Positions 1 to 16,099 of a stretch of 64,000 nucleotides of DNA are shown here, in pieces. The notes below the pieces were generated by a model. The model had not been told where the DNA came from. It did not search any database and saw nothing but the letters and a program-made list of their open reading frames with translations. The number at the start of each line of letters is the position of its first letter. Within the stretch, counting starts at the first letter, position 1. The stretch lies in the NCBI GenBank assembly GCA_009746045.1, contig RPFO01000090.1:1423689-1487688 (forward strand), given 5' to 3'. Made by a program: the position numbers and the translations under genes. Source of the stretch: Mesostigma viride. Taxonomy: Eukaryota; Streptophyta; Mesostigmatophyceae; Mesostigmatales; Mesostigmataceae.

Positions 1-316
1 TGCATCACTCCCCGGACAGGAGAACTTTTGCGGATGACTGTAGGTGTAAGTTGGCGATGCCATGGTAACCGGAGACGTCCGTCCTATAGTCAGCAAAATT
101 GGTGCGAGAGGTCCCCAGTTCGATTCCGGTCGGATTCATTTGCAGATCGCGTTTTCCACGTTTTCCGCGGCCCGGCACTGAACGCAAAGGTTTTCACCTT
201 TGCGGAGTGCCTGATCAGAATACATGCATTTAGAATCTGGGGCATGCAAAAAATGTACATTATTTCATGCGATCAATACCGGAAAATACATGAAAGTACG
301 TGGTCCCTACATATTC
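1..316. other. Flanking sequence, no gene recognised
   Basis: No coding region is convincing here. The sequence ends in the left copy of the target duplication AAACATGCAT (317-326) of the retroelement insertion that follows. It is probably part of the old locus into which the first LINE pieces inserted, but nothing in it could be named. Confidence 0.4.
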
Positions 317-326
317 AAACATGCAT

Positions 327-1284
327 TAATTAATTAATTAATTAAACTCGTGCTCCCGTTGGGGAGTCACGGAGCACCGAAGTGCTTTTAATCCCTGTGT
401 GTGCACTACAGGAGAAAGGGCAGAGACCCCCAGTCTCCTACATGCCAAAGGCATGCCACAGCTGCAATCGGGTGCGTTAGCTAAACGGACACGCTAACGA
501 TCCGGCAAACTGTGGGTGCAATAAGACCCATGTAAGCGTAGCATAACAAGTATAGCGTGGGCAAGTAATCTGAACATAGCCAGGGCGTAGCATGGCTGTA
601 CAAGGACTAGGCTAAGGCTATGGCTGGTTGTGTACCGTGCGTTGGCGGCACGTGACTAGGTGTGTTGGCACAGCTATAGGCAAACATTCTAGGCATGGCT
701 GCCTTAGCGGCAGTGACTCCAATGGTTACAAGCTAGGGCTATTGCTATTCTAGCCCGCTGGGGGCGTCCACATCTTGTGGTTGATCATCAGGTCCCCGCC
801 CCTCCAGTACACCTTGGGCTTCTGGGGGTCCTGCTTATGGCGGAGGTATTCCGGCCACAGGTCGCGTCGCTGCTGCTGCTGAGCGGGGGTTAGGTCGTTG
901 CATCCAGCGTCCAGGTGAGGTCGTGCAACCGCTTGCGACGAGAGAGGAACCGCTGCTTATCCTCAGGGGAGAGGAAGGTGAGCAGGACTGGTGGGGTGGC
1001 CGCCTTGTCCTGTGAGTGGGGAAGGCGGTGGCACCCACGCAGTTCTACCTCACCTACCAGGCCCATGAGGGTAAGAAGCTGGTTCTTGATCTCGTCAGCA
1101 AGGGAGGTTGACGTCTCACCTGGCTTCTGGGGGAAGCGACGTAGCACCACTCGGCACTCGCGGCGAGCGCGATCGGTGACCTCCCGTTGCTGGGCCTGGC
1201 GGTGGTCCTCCAGCTCCTGGAGCTTCGTGGCGATGGCGTCCGGTGGTGGAGGCGGTCGCTGACCGCAGCAGGTCCGCATAGGAG
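327..1284 (-). mobile_element. 5'-truncated ORF1-type non-LTR retroelement with 10 bp target duplication
   Basis: This is a retroelement insertion oriented on the minus strand. Its 3' tail (TTAA)n lies at 327-344, next to a stem-loop (GTGCTCCGT pairing with ACGGGAGCAC). It is flanked by direct repeats AAACATGCAT at 317-326 and 1285-1294, the signature of target-primed insertion. The body is a 3' UTR (about 345-780) preceded by the C-terminal part of an L1-type ORF1 protein (about 780-1284). That ORF1 piece includes the RRM and CTD-like segments VLLTFLSPEDKQRFLSRRKR and LTPAQQQQRRDLWPEYLRHK, with small frameshifts. No reverse transcriptase lies between the ORF1 end and the tail. The 3' UTR is shared with the copies at 29966-30637 and 45419-45926. 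Confidence 0.85.
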
Positions 1285-1294
1285 AAACATGCAT

Positions 1295-1342
1295 ATGCTA
1301 GCCAGAACCCATAGAAGGGGTTCGAGCCTGGCTTGGACATCC
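1295..1342 (+). pseudogene. Left fragment of LINE reverse transcriptase split by element A
   Basis: This short stretch encodes a KGFEPGLDI-like segment. It matches the reverse transcriptase copy read on the minus strand near 31430 (GFEPGLDILN), just before the YADD region. The continuation is at 28524, on the far side of element A. Only about 48 bp remain before the retroelement duplication at 1285-1294. Confidence 0.6.
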
Positions 1343-1399
1343 GGGTGGTTTTACCGGATTAGGATACATTTGCACAGCTTCAAATGTATCCTAAATGCA

Positions 1400-2530
1400 C
1401 CATTGGCAAACATGGTTTCTGGACATGGTCGATATCATTCATATGTTTGGCAAGCATGATATGATCATGCTTGCCAAAGATGTTGTCTCTTTTCATATTT
1501 CACACATATATTATCGGCCTCGGCGTGCCATGCTTCCACGTTTGTTGTCTCTTTTCATATATTGTAAATATGATCAATAAAATTCCAAACATGACCATGT
1601 TGGAGACTTCAAGTGGAGCATCATGATTACTGTTTTCACTATTACGTAACCCATGGTTCATGTTAACATGGCATAATGAGCAATCCTATTGACCCCATGA
1701 CTAATGGTGAAGTTAATAAAGTTACATCGTGGCACGTCACTATAGCATCAAGTTGCATCATTGTGCATAAAGTAGTTTAGCACTGAGTTGGCATGCCAAC
1801 ACCAGGTACACTAAATAAATTAAAACCAGAATTGATAAACAACCCAGTATCCAAATACAGTATCCATATATATGCAGGTCGTACTACAGGTACAGCCACG
1901 GCTGCCACGCGGCTTCTGCAGCGATCACGCTCTTTCTCCTAGACAATTGCTCTACTGGTCCCTACAGGTCGGTCGACTTGGACCATGATGCGTCAAGAAC
2001 CGTTAATTGACCGACTTAAACAAGATGTTTGTCTACATGCAGCTGTCTGCACCTAACTAACGCGAAACCGCGTGCTACCAAATATAGCGGGAAATGCATG
2101 AGTAACACATGTCAACGCACAACCGGTGGAAATCACGCGATACCAACCGCGGCAACAGTGGTGTGAACATAGCGGGCACTGCCATGCAAAAAAGCACCAG
2201 CAGCGGCATCAGTAGCAAATTGTAGTAGCGGAACAATAGCCACTACATCAATGCAACAACACATCAGCCCAGCAACACAGCAGCAGCATGACCGTAGCAC
2301 AGCAGCAGCACAACTGTAGCTCAGCAGCACGGCCGTAATGCAGCAGTGCATCAACACAGCAGCACGGCAGCAGCACGACAGCAATACATCAGCGGCACGG
2401 CAGCAATGCAGCAACACATCAGCACAACAGCACAACAGCAGCACGGCAGCAATGCAGCAACAGTAGCATGGCAGCACAGCAGCAGCAGCAGCAGCAGCAG
2501 CACATGAGCAGCTCAATGACAACAACCGCT
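1400..2530. other. Left interior of element A, non-coding
   Basis: The region is AT-rich up to about 2150, then (CAG/CAA)-rich from about 2160 to 2505. Its translations are low-complexity and show no domain. It lies downstream of the 3' end of the minus-strand gene ending at 2540 and probably acts as that gene's 3' flank. Confidence 0.4.
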
Positions 2531-2539
2531 GCTCGCGCT

Positions 2540-5012
2540 TCAGCAGTCGTCGTCGTCGTCGTCGTCGTCATCGTCATCGGCAAGGATGAGCGCTCGCTTC
2601 CGACGCCGGGAGGCGCCTGCGTTGTTGTTCTCCGCCACATCGTCGCTGGGTGGAACCATCTCGCGCAATCGAGCCTCGGCCAGGGTGATATCCGGCGCTT
2701 GCAACGCAGGGACGACCACACCGGGGCACCCGCAGATCTGTGCCTCCAGCTCGTGGAGAGGCACACAAGAAACCGCGTCCTCCTCCCAACGGGCACCCCA
2801 GTACATGGCTACCATGTCGTTTTGCGTGTCGACAACAGCGACACGACCATGGTACCTGCCGTCCCGGCTTTCGGTGCGACCGTCCGCGGATGTCACACGC
2901 TCCGACGCCCAATGACACACGACTTGCCCTACGAGGTTGCGGCTGCCACTCTTGACCTGCAGCCTTATGCCTTCCCAGCATGCCTTCGCCATGCCGACGA
3001 TGCCCTTCGAGCATTCAGCATCTTGCCACTTCACGACCGGGTGTTCCGCGTCATAGGGCACCTCCTTCAGCGCCTTTAGGCACTCCTTGGTGAGCTTTTT
3101 GTTCGCACCCAAGGAGACTGCATGGGGCGGCTGACCTCGCTTGCCCACCACTTGTGTCAAGACGAGGTCTGACGCGGTGATGATCACCGTGTGCGCCGCA
3201 GTGGTTGGCGGATGGGGCCATTGCGCAATGTCTGGGTTCCACGGGTGCCACGTGTCACGCAAATGCTTAGCGCGGTATACAAAGAGCTCAATAGAAGGTT
3301 GGCCGCCATCCTCCTTCGCAACCACCTCCTTGATGATGCCAAAGAGGACTGGAGTCCACGTGAGCTTCGAGTTGCAGAGAATACCAGCTGAAGGGTGCCA
3401 GTATAGAACAGCGGAGCCTTTCTCAACGCCTTGCATGCGCTTCAAGTAAGCGACCTTGGCTGTCATGGCCCTGTCTTCTGCCGCCCATTCCTGCTGTGTG
3501 TGGCCATCATGAAGAACTCGGTCTACCAGCGGGGTGACGCGCACCGCCTCTGCGTCGACCAACGCCATGAAGTGCTCTTCTTGCGTCGGTGGTGGTTCAG
3601 GCGCTGCATCGTGCTCACGCAGGGCGGAGATGTCCGCGCGAGATGGCCACGGCAAAGGGCGCCACTCCTCAGGCACCTCCTCAGGGGCATGTGGGACTTT
3701 TGCGAAAAAGGCCTCGTTTGGCTTGATGGTGTCGGGCGGAAAGTACCACTGCCAGATGCCATGGGGCAACTTCTCGACCCTTGTTTTGATCGACTCCAGC
3801 TCCTTCCCCAGAAACTCCATGTTCAATGGTGCGAAGGCTGGGGTGTCCTGCAACATCGGAATGCGGTCTGGATCCACAAGTCGGACGCCAAACAGCGGCC
3901 GCCCCTCCGCATCAAACTTGTAAGGCTGTGTCATCGCCTTCCCGCACCGTGGCGCGCCTTCCTGTCGAGTCCCCGCGGGCTGCCACGGCGTCTTTTGGGA
4001 CTCCGTGGTCCGGTAGGACAACCAGGTCTCTGCGTTGCCCTGTACCTGGAAGAAGACGGCGTGGTGCACCTTCATTGAGCGACCGCGTTTTTCAGGCACC
4101 GGCTGTGCCGCTCCGCCGCCCGCCGGCTGCGCCTCCGGCCCGCCGCGCGCCGGCTGCCCCGCCCCGCCGCCCGTCGACTGCCCCGCCCCGCCGCCCGTCG
4201 ACAGCCCCGCCCCGCCGCCCACGCGCGCCGGCAGCGCCGCTGGCCCCCCGCACGCCGACCGCCCTGCCCCGCCGCCCGTCGACTGCCCCGCCCCGCCGCC
4301 CGTCGACAGCCCCGCCCCGCCGCATGCCAGCTGCGCCGGCCCGCCGCCCACGCGCGCCGGCAGCGCCGCTGGCCCCCCGCACGCCGACGGCCCTGCCCCG
4401 CCGCCCGTCGACTGCCCCGCCCCGCCGCCCGTTGACAGCCCCGCCCCGCCGCCCACGCGCGCCGGCAGCGCCGCTGGCCCCCCGCACGCCGACCGCCCTG
4501 CCCCGCCGCCCGTCGACTGCCCCGCCCCGCCGCCCGTCGACAGCCCCGCCCCGGCGCCCACGCGCGCCGGCAGCGCCGCTGGCCCCCCGCGCGCCGACTG
4601 CCCCGCCACGCCGCCCGTCGACAGCCCCGCCCCGCCGCCCACGCGCGCCGGCAGCGCCGCTGGCCCCCGCGCGCCGACGGCCCCGCCCCGCCGCCCGTCG
4701 ACAGCCCCGCCCCGCCGCCCACGCGCGCCGGCAGCACCGCTGGCCCCCGCACGCCGACTGCCCCGCCCCGCCGCCCGTCGACAGCCCCGCCCCGCCGCCC
4801 ACGCGCGCCGGCAGCACCGCTGGCCCCCCGCCCGTCGACTGCCCCGCCCCGCCGCCCGTCGACAGCCCCGCCCCGCCGCCCACGCGCGCCGGCAGCGCCG
4901 CTGGCCCCCCGCGCGCCGACGGCCCTGCCCCGCCGCCCGTCGACTGCCCCGCCCCGCCGCCCGTCGACAGCCCCGCCCCGCCGCCCACGCGCGCCGGCAG
5001 CGCCGCTGGCCC
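2540..5012 (-). CDS. C-terminal part of the element A transposase gene (linker plus C-terminal domain), cut off by the CACTA insertion
   Basis: This open stretch starts upstream inside the GC-rich repeat and ends at 2540 with a run of aspartates. After a Gly/Ala/Ser-rich repeat linker comes about 500 residues of unique sequence. It opens with VHHAVFFQVQGNAETWLSY and ends with a segment containing GRYHGRVAVV and ICGCPGVVV. The same arrangement is found in element B (21377-23032), which has RFHGWVTKV, VCGCPHPVEAF and a similar N-terminal WQP(T/A)G segment. The two are therefore related, and this is a conserved C-terminal module. I do not recognise the domain; the repeated beta-strand pattern before CGCP could be a Tudor- or BAH-like fold, which is speculation. 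Removing the CACTA element joins this reading frame to the transposase at 12397-15439. The first methionine at 4642 lies inside the repeat and is not a natural start. Confidence 0.7.
4095..5012. repeat. GC-rich coding minisatellite, left part (linker of element A gene)
   Basis: Tandem units combine CCCGCCCCGCCGCCCGTCGAC and CACGCGCGCCGGCAGCGCCGCTGGCC blocks. The array has the same orientation as 12397-13540 and is continuous with it once the CACTA element is removed. On the minus strand it encodes the GGGAGLSTGGGAGQSTGGG and GGPAALPARV motifs. Units differ by one C (5 or 6 Cs), so the frame changes along the array. The unit has no stop codon in most frames. Confidence 0.9.
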
Positions 5013-5977
5013 CACTAGGAGCCGGGTGTTGACAAAGTGTGACAATGCTTGACATGTCAGGTTGACAAAGTGTGACAAAGTGTGACAAAGTGTGACATGT
5101 GGTGTGACAAAGTGTGACAAAAGCTATACAAATGTTGACAAAACCATGACATATCAGGTCGATTTTACAAGACAATTCTTGACAAATTATCAAGGTGAAA
5201 GTGTCAAAAAATGTCACACATTGTCAACGTCACGCATTGTCAACATGAGAGTGAGATTTTATCACATTTTATCACACCACAATTAGTGACATTTGTGCAC
5301 ATTTATCACAACACAAACGTTGATATATCACAGACAATCCTGAAAATTTATCAGGACTATAAAACAGACAAAAAGTGACAAAAAGTGACAAAAAGTGACA
5401 AAAACCAGTGAAATTTTTCTTTTTATTACAAAATAAGCATTACTTAATGCTGACAGCAACAACGATTGTCTCGTAGGCAAAGTTCGGACGGCAGCCCATT
5501 GCGTTGCGTGCAGCCCGTTGTGAGCATGACTTCCACGGAAAGCTCTAAATGCTTGCAAAGAATTTGCAGGCAGCCGCCCGTTGGGTATATTGTGTGCAGC
5601 CGTCATTTGCGGATGTCATTTTGATTAAAAGCTCTCGACTCTCCTGTAAAACACAGAAAAAAGATGCAGAGGTGGAAATAACATCAATGTATACATGGTT
5701 GTTGTCAGTTGTGCAACATTAAAGAGGCAGATTACGTTAAAAAACCTGTACAAAAACTTCCCTCTCTTGCTGCAAATGCAAAGAAGAAAGCACTGATCTA
5801 TTTGGAACAAAAAAGGTAGCTGCAGGCAAACATACACTGCGCAAAGAAAACACCTCATCACACAGATTCAAAGACAAACCTGAGCAACCCGTGCATGGAC
5901 CCTAGACGAGTCCGCCGGCTACGTCGATGACGACGATGGTGAGGATGCATATGGCACCAGAACAGCCGAGACTTCCT

Positions 5978-8060
5978 GCAGAAGAAAAACAAAAATTATG
6001 AATGTTTATTCGTAGTCAATAACAAATTTATTACGGTATCCATTGTGTACGAAATTTGGAGCATATGTTATGTTAATCGATTAGCTGCGCAAGCACACTT
6101 CCTTAAGAGGGCATAACGATTGCAAGGTGCTTAAAACCCACCACAAGGAATTATAAAGCTGCCCCACCTGCCCCCCATGACAAGGAAAAACTAACCCATT
6201 TGCCTACCCCCATGACGCGGAATAATCTCCCCCCATACCTGTCCCCCATGACAAGGAACAAGCCCCCCTGCCTGCCCCCCATGACAAGGATTAAACCCCC
6301 CTGCCTGCCCCCCATGACAACGATTAACGCCCCCCGCCTGGCCCCCAATACAAGGAATAATTACGCCCCCTACCTGCCCCGGGCATGACAAGGAATCATT
6401 GACCCCCCCTGCCTGCCCCCCACGACAAGGAACAACTAACCCCCGCTACCTGCCCCCCACGACAAGGAATCATTGCCCCCCCCTGTCTGCCCCCCGTGAC
6501 AAGGAATAATTAACACTCCCTGCCTGCCCCCCACGACAAGAATCATCCCCTCCCCTGCCTGCCCCCCACGACAAGAATCATCCCCCCCCTGCCTGCCCCA
6601 CATAACAAGGAACACTTGACGCCCCCTACATGCCCCCCACGACAAGGAATCATTGCCCCCCCCTGCATGTCCCCCATGACAAGGATCAACTACCCCCCCT
6701 GCCTGCCCCTAATTACAAGGAAAAATTACCCACGCAGCCTGCCCCCCATGTGACAAGGATTAGCCCCCTCTGCCTGAACCCCCATGACAAGGGATAATTA
6801 CCCCCCCCCCGCCTGCCCCCCATGACAAGGAGTTACCCCCCCCCTGCCTGCCCCCCATGACAATGAATCATTACCCCCCCTGCCTGCACCACATTACAAG
6901 GAATAATTAAGCCCCGGCCCCTGCCTGCCCCCCATGAAAAGGCAATCAACCCCCCCTGCCTGCCCCCCATGACAAGGAGTAACCCCCACCCCTGCCTGCC
7001 CCCCATGAAAAGGCAATCAACCCTCCCTGTCCGCAACAAGACAAATGTAAAAGAAAAACAAAAATGATGAATGTTTGAAAGTAGTCGCCAACAGAAATAT
7101 AACGCGGTCCATTGCTACAAGATTTAGAGCATATGCTCTGTTAATCATGTAGCTACAAAATCGCCATTTCGTAAGGGAGGACAACTGACTGTGAGGTGCT
7201 TTCAATCCCATGACAAGAAATTTTTAAGCTTTTCTGCATGCCCCCATGACAAGGAATAATTAACCTGTCCTGCCTGCCCCCATGGCAAGGAAAAATTATT
7301 ACCCCCGCCTTCTCCCACCCCACGACAGGAAATCATTTACCTCCCCTGCCTTCCCCTCATGACAAGGAATAAGAAACCCGTCCTGCCTGCCCCCCATGGA
7401 CACAAGGAATCGTTAACCCCCCCTGCCTTCCCCCACCCCATGACAGGGAATCATTAACCCCCCCTGCCTTCGCCCACCCCACTACAGGGTATCATGAGCC
7501 CCCCCTGCCGTCCCCTCATGACAAGAACAATTAACCCGTCCTGCCTGCCCCCCATGACAAGGAATAAATGTATATGCAATGCGCCTGCCCCCCATGACAA
7601 GGAATAAGTAACCCGTCCTGCCTGCCTCCCATGACAAGGAGTGATTAACCCGTTCTGCCTGTCACCATAAAAAGGAATAATTCACCCGCCCTGCCTGCCC
7701 CCAAGACAAGGAATTACTAACCCGTCCCGCCTGCCCCCATGACAAGGAATAATTAACAGGTCCAGCCTGCCCCCATGACACGGAATAATTGACCCGTCCT
7801 GCCTGCCCCCATGACAAGGAATAAGTGACCCGTCCTGCCTGCCCCCATGACAAGGAATTATTAACCCGTCCTGCCTGCCCCTAATGACAAGGAATAATTA
7901 ACCCGCCCTGCCTGCCCCCATGAAAAGGAACAATTAACCCGTCCTGCCTGCCCCCCATGACAAGGAATAATTAACTTGTCCTGCCTGCCCCCATGACAAG
8001 GAATAAGTAACCCGTCCTGTATGCCCCCATGACAAGGAATAATCCTCACCCCTCGGCAAA
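5978..8060. repeat. Minisatellite of about 33 bp inside the CACTA element, in two blocks
   Basis: Units resemble CCTGCCTGCCCCCATGACAA followed by GGAATAATTAACC. There are two arrays (about 6150-7030 and 7230-8045). Each is preceded by related unique sequence (5978-6150 and 7040-7230; both contain AAAACAAAAATnATGAATGT and a later GCATATG/TGTTAATC segment). A roughly 1 kb leader-plus-array block was therefore duplicated. Confidence 0.85.
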
Positions 8061-8099
8061 AATGCCAGGTAAAGGGAGTTAAAAACAACAGGAGGCACT

Positions 8100-12050
<3,951 letters not shown>

Positions 12051-12396
12051 TTTATCGTGTTGACATTTTGTCATGTTGACATTTGTTGACATTTTTCTTG
12101 CGTTTGGCCTGCGTTTGTAAACGTCTTGACATTTGTTGACAAATCACCTTGGCTTGTCAGTGTTTTGACATTTGTTGACATATACATAAAGTTGACATGT
12201 CAACGATTGTCAACGTTTTGTCAACATTGTCAACATTCTGTCAAGTTTTGTCAAGCTGTTGACATTTTTTTGTCTAGTTTTGTCACACTTTGTCACACTT
12301 TGTCAACAATTTGTCAACAAGTTGTCACACTTTGTCAACAAGTTGACAATTGTTGACAAAAATTTGTCACACTTTGTCAACACCCGGCTCCTAGTG

Positions 12397-13540
12397 CCCC
12401 CGCGCGCCGACGGCCCCGCCCCGCCGCCCGTCGACAGCCCCGCCCCGCCGCCCACGCGCGCCGGCAGCACCGCTGGCCCCCCGCACGCCGACTGCCCCGC
12501 CCCGCCGCCCGTCGACAGCCCCGCCCCGCCGCCCACGCGCGCCGGCAGCACCGCTGGCCCCCCGCCCGTCGACTGCCCCGCCCCGCCGCCCGTCGACAGC
12601 CCCGCCCCGCCGCCCACGCGCGCCGGCAGCGCCGCTGGCCCCCGCGCGCCGACGGCCCTGCCCCGCCGCCCGTCGACTGCCCCGCCCCGCCGCCCGTCGA
12701 CAGCCCCGCCCCGCCGCCCACGCGCGCCGGCAGCGCCGCTGGCCCCCCGCACGCCGACCGCCCTGCCCCGCCGCCCGTCGACTGCCCCGCCCCGCCGCCC
12801 GTCGACAGCCCCGCCCCGCCGCCCACGCGCGCCGGCAGCGCCGCTGGCCCCCCGCACGCCGACCGCCCCGCCACGCCGCCCGTCGACTGCCCCGCCCCGC
12901 CGCCCGTCGACAGCCCCGCCCCGCCGCCCACGCGCGCCGGCAGCGCCGCTGGCCCCCGCGCGCTGACTGCCCCGCCACGCCGCCCGTCGACAGCCCCGCC
13001 CCGCCGCCCACGCGCGCCGGCAGCACCGCTGGCCCCCCGCACGCCGACTGCCCCGCCCCGCCGCCCGTCGACAGCCCCGCCCCGCCGCCCACGCGCGCCG
13101 GCAGCACCGCTGGCCCCCCGCACGCTGACGGCCCTGCCCCGCCGCCCGTCGACTGCCCCGCCCCGCCGCCCGTCGACAGCCCCGCCCGCCGCCCACGCGC
13201 GCCGGCAGCACCGCTGGCCCCCCGCACGCCGACGGCCCTGCCCCGCCGCCCGTCGACTGCCCCGCCCCGCCGCCCGTCGACAGCCCCGCCCCGCCGCCCA
13301 CGCGCGCCGGCAGCGCCGCTGGCCCCCCGCGCGCCGACTGCCCCGCCCCGCCGCCCGCGCGCGCCGGCAGCACCGCTGGCCCGCCGCCCGTCGACGGCCC
13401 TGCCCCGCCGCCCGTCGACTGCCCCGCCCCGCCGCGCACCGGCAGCGCCGCCCCGCTGCCCGCTGACTGCCCCGCCCCGCCGCGTGCCGGCTGCGCCGCC
13501 GCTGCCGCCCCGCCGCGCACCGATGGCGCCGCCCCTCCGT
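12397..13540. repeat. GC-rich coding minisatellite, right part
   Basis: This is the same unit family and orientation as 4095-5012. It ends at 13540 in degenerate units that pass into unique transposase tail sequence. It encodes a long low-complexity linker in the minus-strand gene. Confidence 0.9.
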
Positions 13541-15439
13541 GCGCCGGCTGCGCCTCGCTGCACGCAGGCTGCACGACATCACCACGCACCCTGGTGACCT
13601 TGATAACCTGATCCTCCCTACCGGTCATCCAATCTACTGTGCTGCACCAACCGGCAAACGACTCGCGCTGCAACGGAGTGAGAAAGTTCCTGACATCGTA
13701 AGCGACCCCCAATACCTTGACCTCCGTGCCAGCGGGGACGGTCGAGTTGCAGTTCGCAGCTGCACCACTAGGCTGACGGAATGCCTCTTCTATGGCCGCC
13801 ACCCAGCTCTCCAAAGTTGGGTACTTGTGCACGAAGCTAGGCCCCCCGCCACAGCGTGTCTCATGTAGGCCACAAGCACGCCGAATTTCTGATCTGGGTC
13901 GGCGTGCGTGTGGCCCACGAGCATGCGGTGCATTTCGACGACGTCGAAGAAGCCAACGTGTACGAGCCACCATGCAAACAGTAAGACGGTGTGATTCCGG
14001 TTTTCACTCCCACCGTCCAGTTGCAGGCACAAACACCTGGGCATGTGCGGCAGCCCCGCCCTCCTCCATGGCTGGTCCCTCATCAACTGCGCCAGGATGT
14101 GCATCAGCATCGTGACGGTGACACTGCCGGAGAGGTTGTCGGTCATGAGGACCCATGCGAGAACGATGAACCACATCGCCTTGTACCCATGGACGGCCGC
14201 ACAGAAGAGCGAGAACGGCATCATGCCACCTGCATAGCTGCCCCATGAGTCGGGCCCCCCCACCAGCTTCGGCCAGTATGTCTTGGCGTGATCCAGCTTG
14301 TCGAGGTTGATCGACAAAATGGCCGTCAACATAGCGGCCACCATCGCGCAGGCAAGCTCGCGCCTCAACCAATAGTTCTGGCGGGTAAACCAGGCCAGAG
14401 CGACATGCTGCTTGATTTGGTTGTCGACGTACTGCCGTTGTGCCTCAGTTGAAGCACCGCGGCGCCGCATGCGCAGTTCCACGCAGTCCGCGCAGTGACC
14501 GGTGCTCTTGTTGTGCGGGCATACCACCACCTTCGGGCTCCTCTGCCCTGGGAAGTAGTCGCCTTTGCAGTAGGTGCGCCAGATGCGGTAGAATGCGTTG
14601 TAGCCTAGCACCTTGGCCCCTTCCCCCGCTTCTGCCACCACGTCTTCAACGTACATGGCGTGCATCTCCTTGATGGACATGACGTCCATGAAGACAACGC
14701 CAGCATGAGTCGGGTCATGGTCTGCGATCTGCTGCACCAACTCGTGCATCCACATTGCTGCGTGTTCGCCAACCTCCGAACGCCCCCGAGCATCACGCTC
14801 AGGTGGTGCGTGCTCCAGACCAACACCGAAAGTCGCTAGGTCGTTGGGATGCACGGTCAGGAAATACTCTTTCGCCGACACGACCGACGCCACCAGATTG
14901 TTCCAAGTCGCCCGGGTAACGCCGGCCATCTTCCGGATGGCAGATGCACAACCGGTGACGGTGTACATGCACCCCGCAATCACCACGTCCACGTGTAAAG
15001 GGCCGGTAATGATGTACTTCTTGTAACGGCCACCGTCGGCAGGGGATTCTACCTCGATGTTGCCCACGCCGGCCGACCGGATCACGTCGCAAAGGGAGGC
15101 CATGCGCTGCTGGTCCGTTTGGTTGTACAGGTACTCTCGAAAGGCAGTCCACGACCTGGTATCGGTAAGTAAGGTGCCCACCTTCTCGAGGCAATGCTCC
15201 CCACAAGTCGGACCGCACTTCCTGGCCTTGGCGATGTCCTTGTCAACGGACTTCAATTTGGAGGCGAGAAGCCGGGCGCCATCTTTCTTCCCACTGCGCT
15301 TCGCTCGAGAGGAAGACGTGCCGGGCCCCATTTCCGTGTGAAGCAGGTCGTCGTCAGAGCCGTCAGAATCTACGCCCCAACTAGCTTCAGAACTCGCATC
15401 CGAATCCACCAGGTCTGGCACATCCCATTCTTCATCCAT
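12400..15439 (-). CDS. Element A transposase, RNase H-fold (DUF7869-like), with one frameshift and a repeat linker
   Basis: The start is ATG at 15437-15439 (MDEEWDVPDLVDSD). An acidic N-terminus is followed by a Cys cluster CGPTCGEHC near residue 80, typical of this family's N-terminal zinc-binding region. The catalytic core shows LSINLDKLDHAKTYWP (about residue 376), CLQLDGGSENRNH (about 470) and MLVGHTHADPDQKFG (about 508). These fit the D, D and GHTHxDxDQ positions of the DUF7869 RNase H-like transposases. The first frame stops at 13790. A shift of one base at the C6 run 13842-13847 joins MRHAVAGG to PSFVHKYPTLESWVAAIEEAF, the normal family continuation. The open frame then runs through unique sequence to about 13540 and into the linker. 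The gene is cut by the CACTA element; its last third is 2540-5012. Either the copy is inactive or the C run is a programmed slip site. Superfamily placement is inference. Confidence 0.8.
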
Positions 15440-15444
15440 GTTAA

Positions 15445-15900
15445 TAGGAAATCTACTGTATTACACCCGGTGGTGCTTGGACAGAAGCAAGAAACCCCGC
15501 CCACCGCTCAAATGTGGCGCCCAACAAAGCCCCAAACTGTTTTCTTCAATAAGTCTACTGTTCTACATCCGGTGGTGGATGGACACAAGCAATAAAGGCC
15601 CCGCCCACACCTCAGATTTCTTTAGAAAATCTACTGATCTACATTCGATGGCGCCTTCACAGAAGCAGGAAACTCCGCCCACCGGTCAAATGTGACGCCC
15701 AACAAAGCCCCAACTGATTTCTTCAAGAAGTATACTGTTTTACAGCCGGTAGTGCTTGGGCAGAAGCACTATAAAAGAGACAACCAGCGCAGGCCAGAAA
15801 TCGCAGGCCAGAAATCGCAACTATGTAAAGCCCGCCCACACATCGGATTTCTTTACGAAAAACCTGTTTTACATTCGATGGGGTCTTGACAGATTCAAAC
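15445..15900. repeat. Alternating tandem repeat upstream of the transposase start
   Basis: There are five units, each starting with a form of AAnTCTACTGTnnTACAnyCGGTGG. They alternate between a type A of about 100 bp (with CGCCCACCGnTCAAATGTG and CCCAACAAAGCCCCAA) and a type B of about 75-130 bp (with CCGCCCACAC and TCnGATTTCTTTA). They lie directly upstream of the minus-strand ATG at 15439 and may hold promoter elements (inferred). Confidence 0.75.
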
Positions 15901-15944
15901 AAATTATCGTTTCTACCTGCGTGCGACTGCTGCGGCTGAGTGCT

Positions 15945-16054
15945 GCAACTTGTCTTCACGTCTTCACGTCTTCACGTCTTCACGTCTTCACCGCGTCTTC
16001 ACCTGTCTTCACCACGTCTTCACGGCTTCACGGCTTCACGTCTTCACGGCTTCA
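15945..16054. repeat. GTCTTCAC minisatellite, left remnant
   Basis: This is the left part of the array that continues at 24519. It was split by element B. Removing B and one TCA joins CACGGCTTCA to CCTGAACACCTGAAC, exactly as in intact units such as the one near 24665. Confidence 0.9.
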
Positions 16055-16099
16055 CCCTGCCAGCCGTTAAGAATGTACTCCAGCACAAGTACATTTTGA

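Noticed and set aside
95-155. tRNA-like T-arm (AGTTCGATTCC)
   Set aside because: No matching acceptor, D or anticodon stems could be folded, and stem pairs are mismatched. It might be a decayed tRNA-derived repeat.
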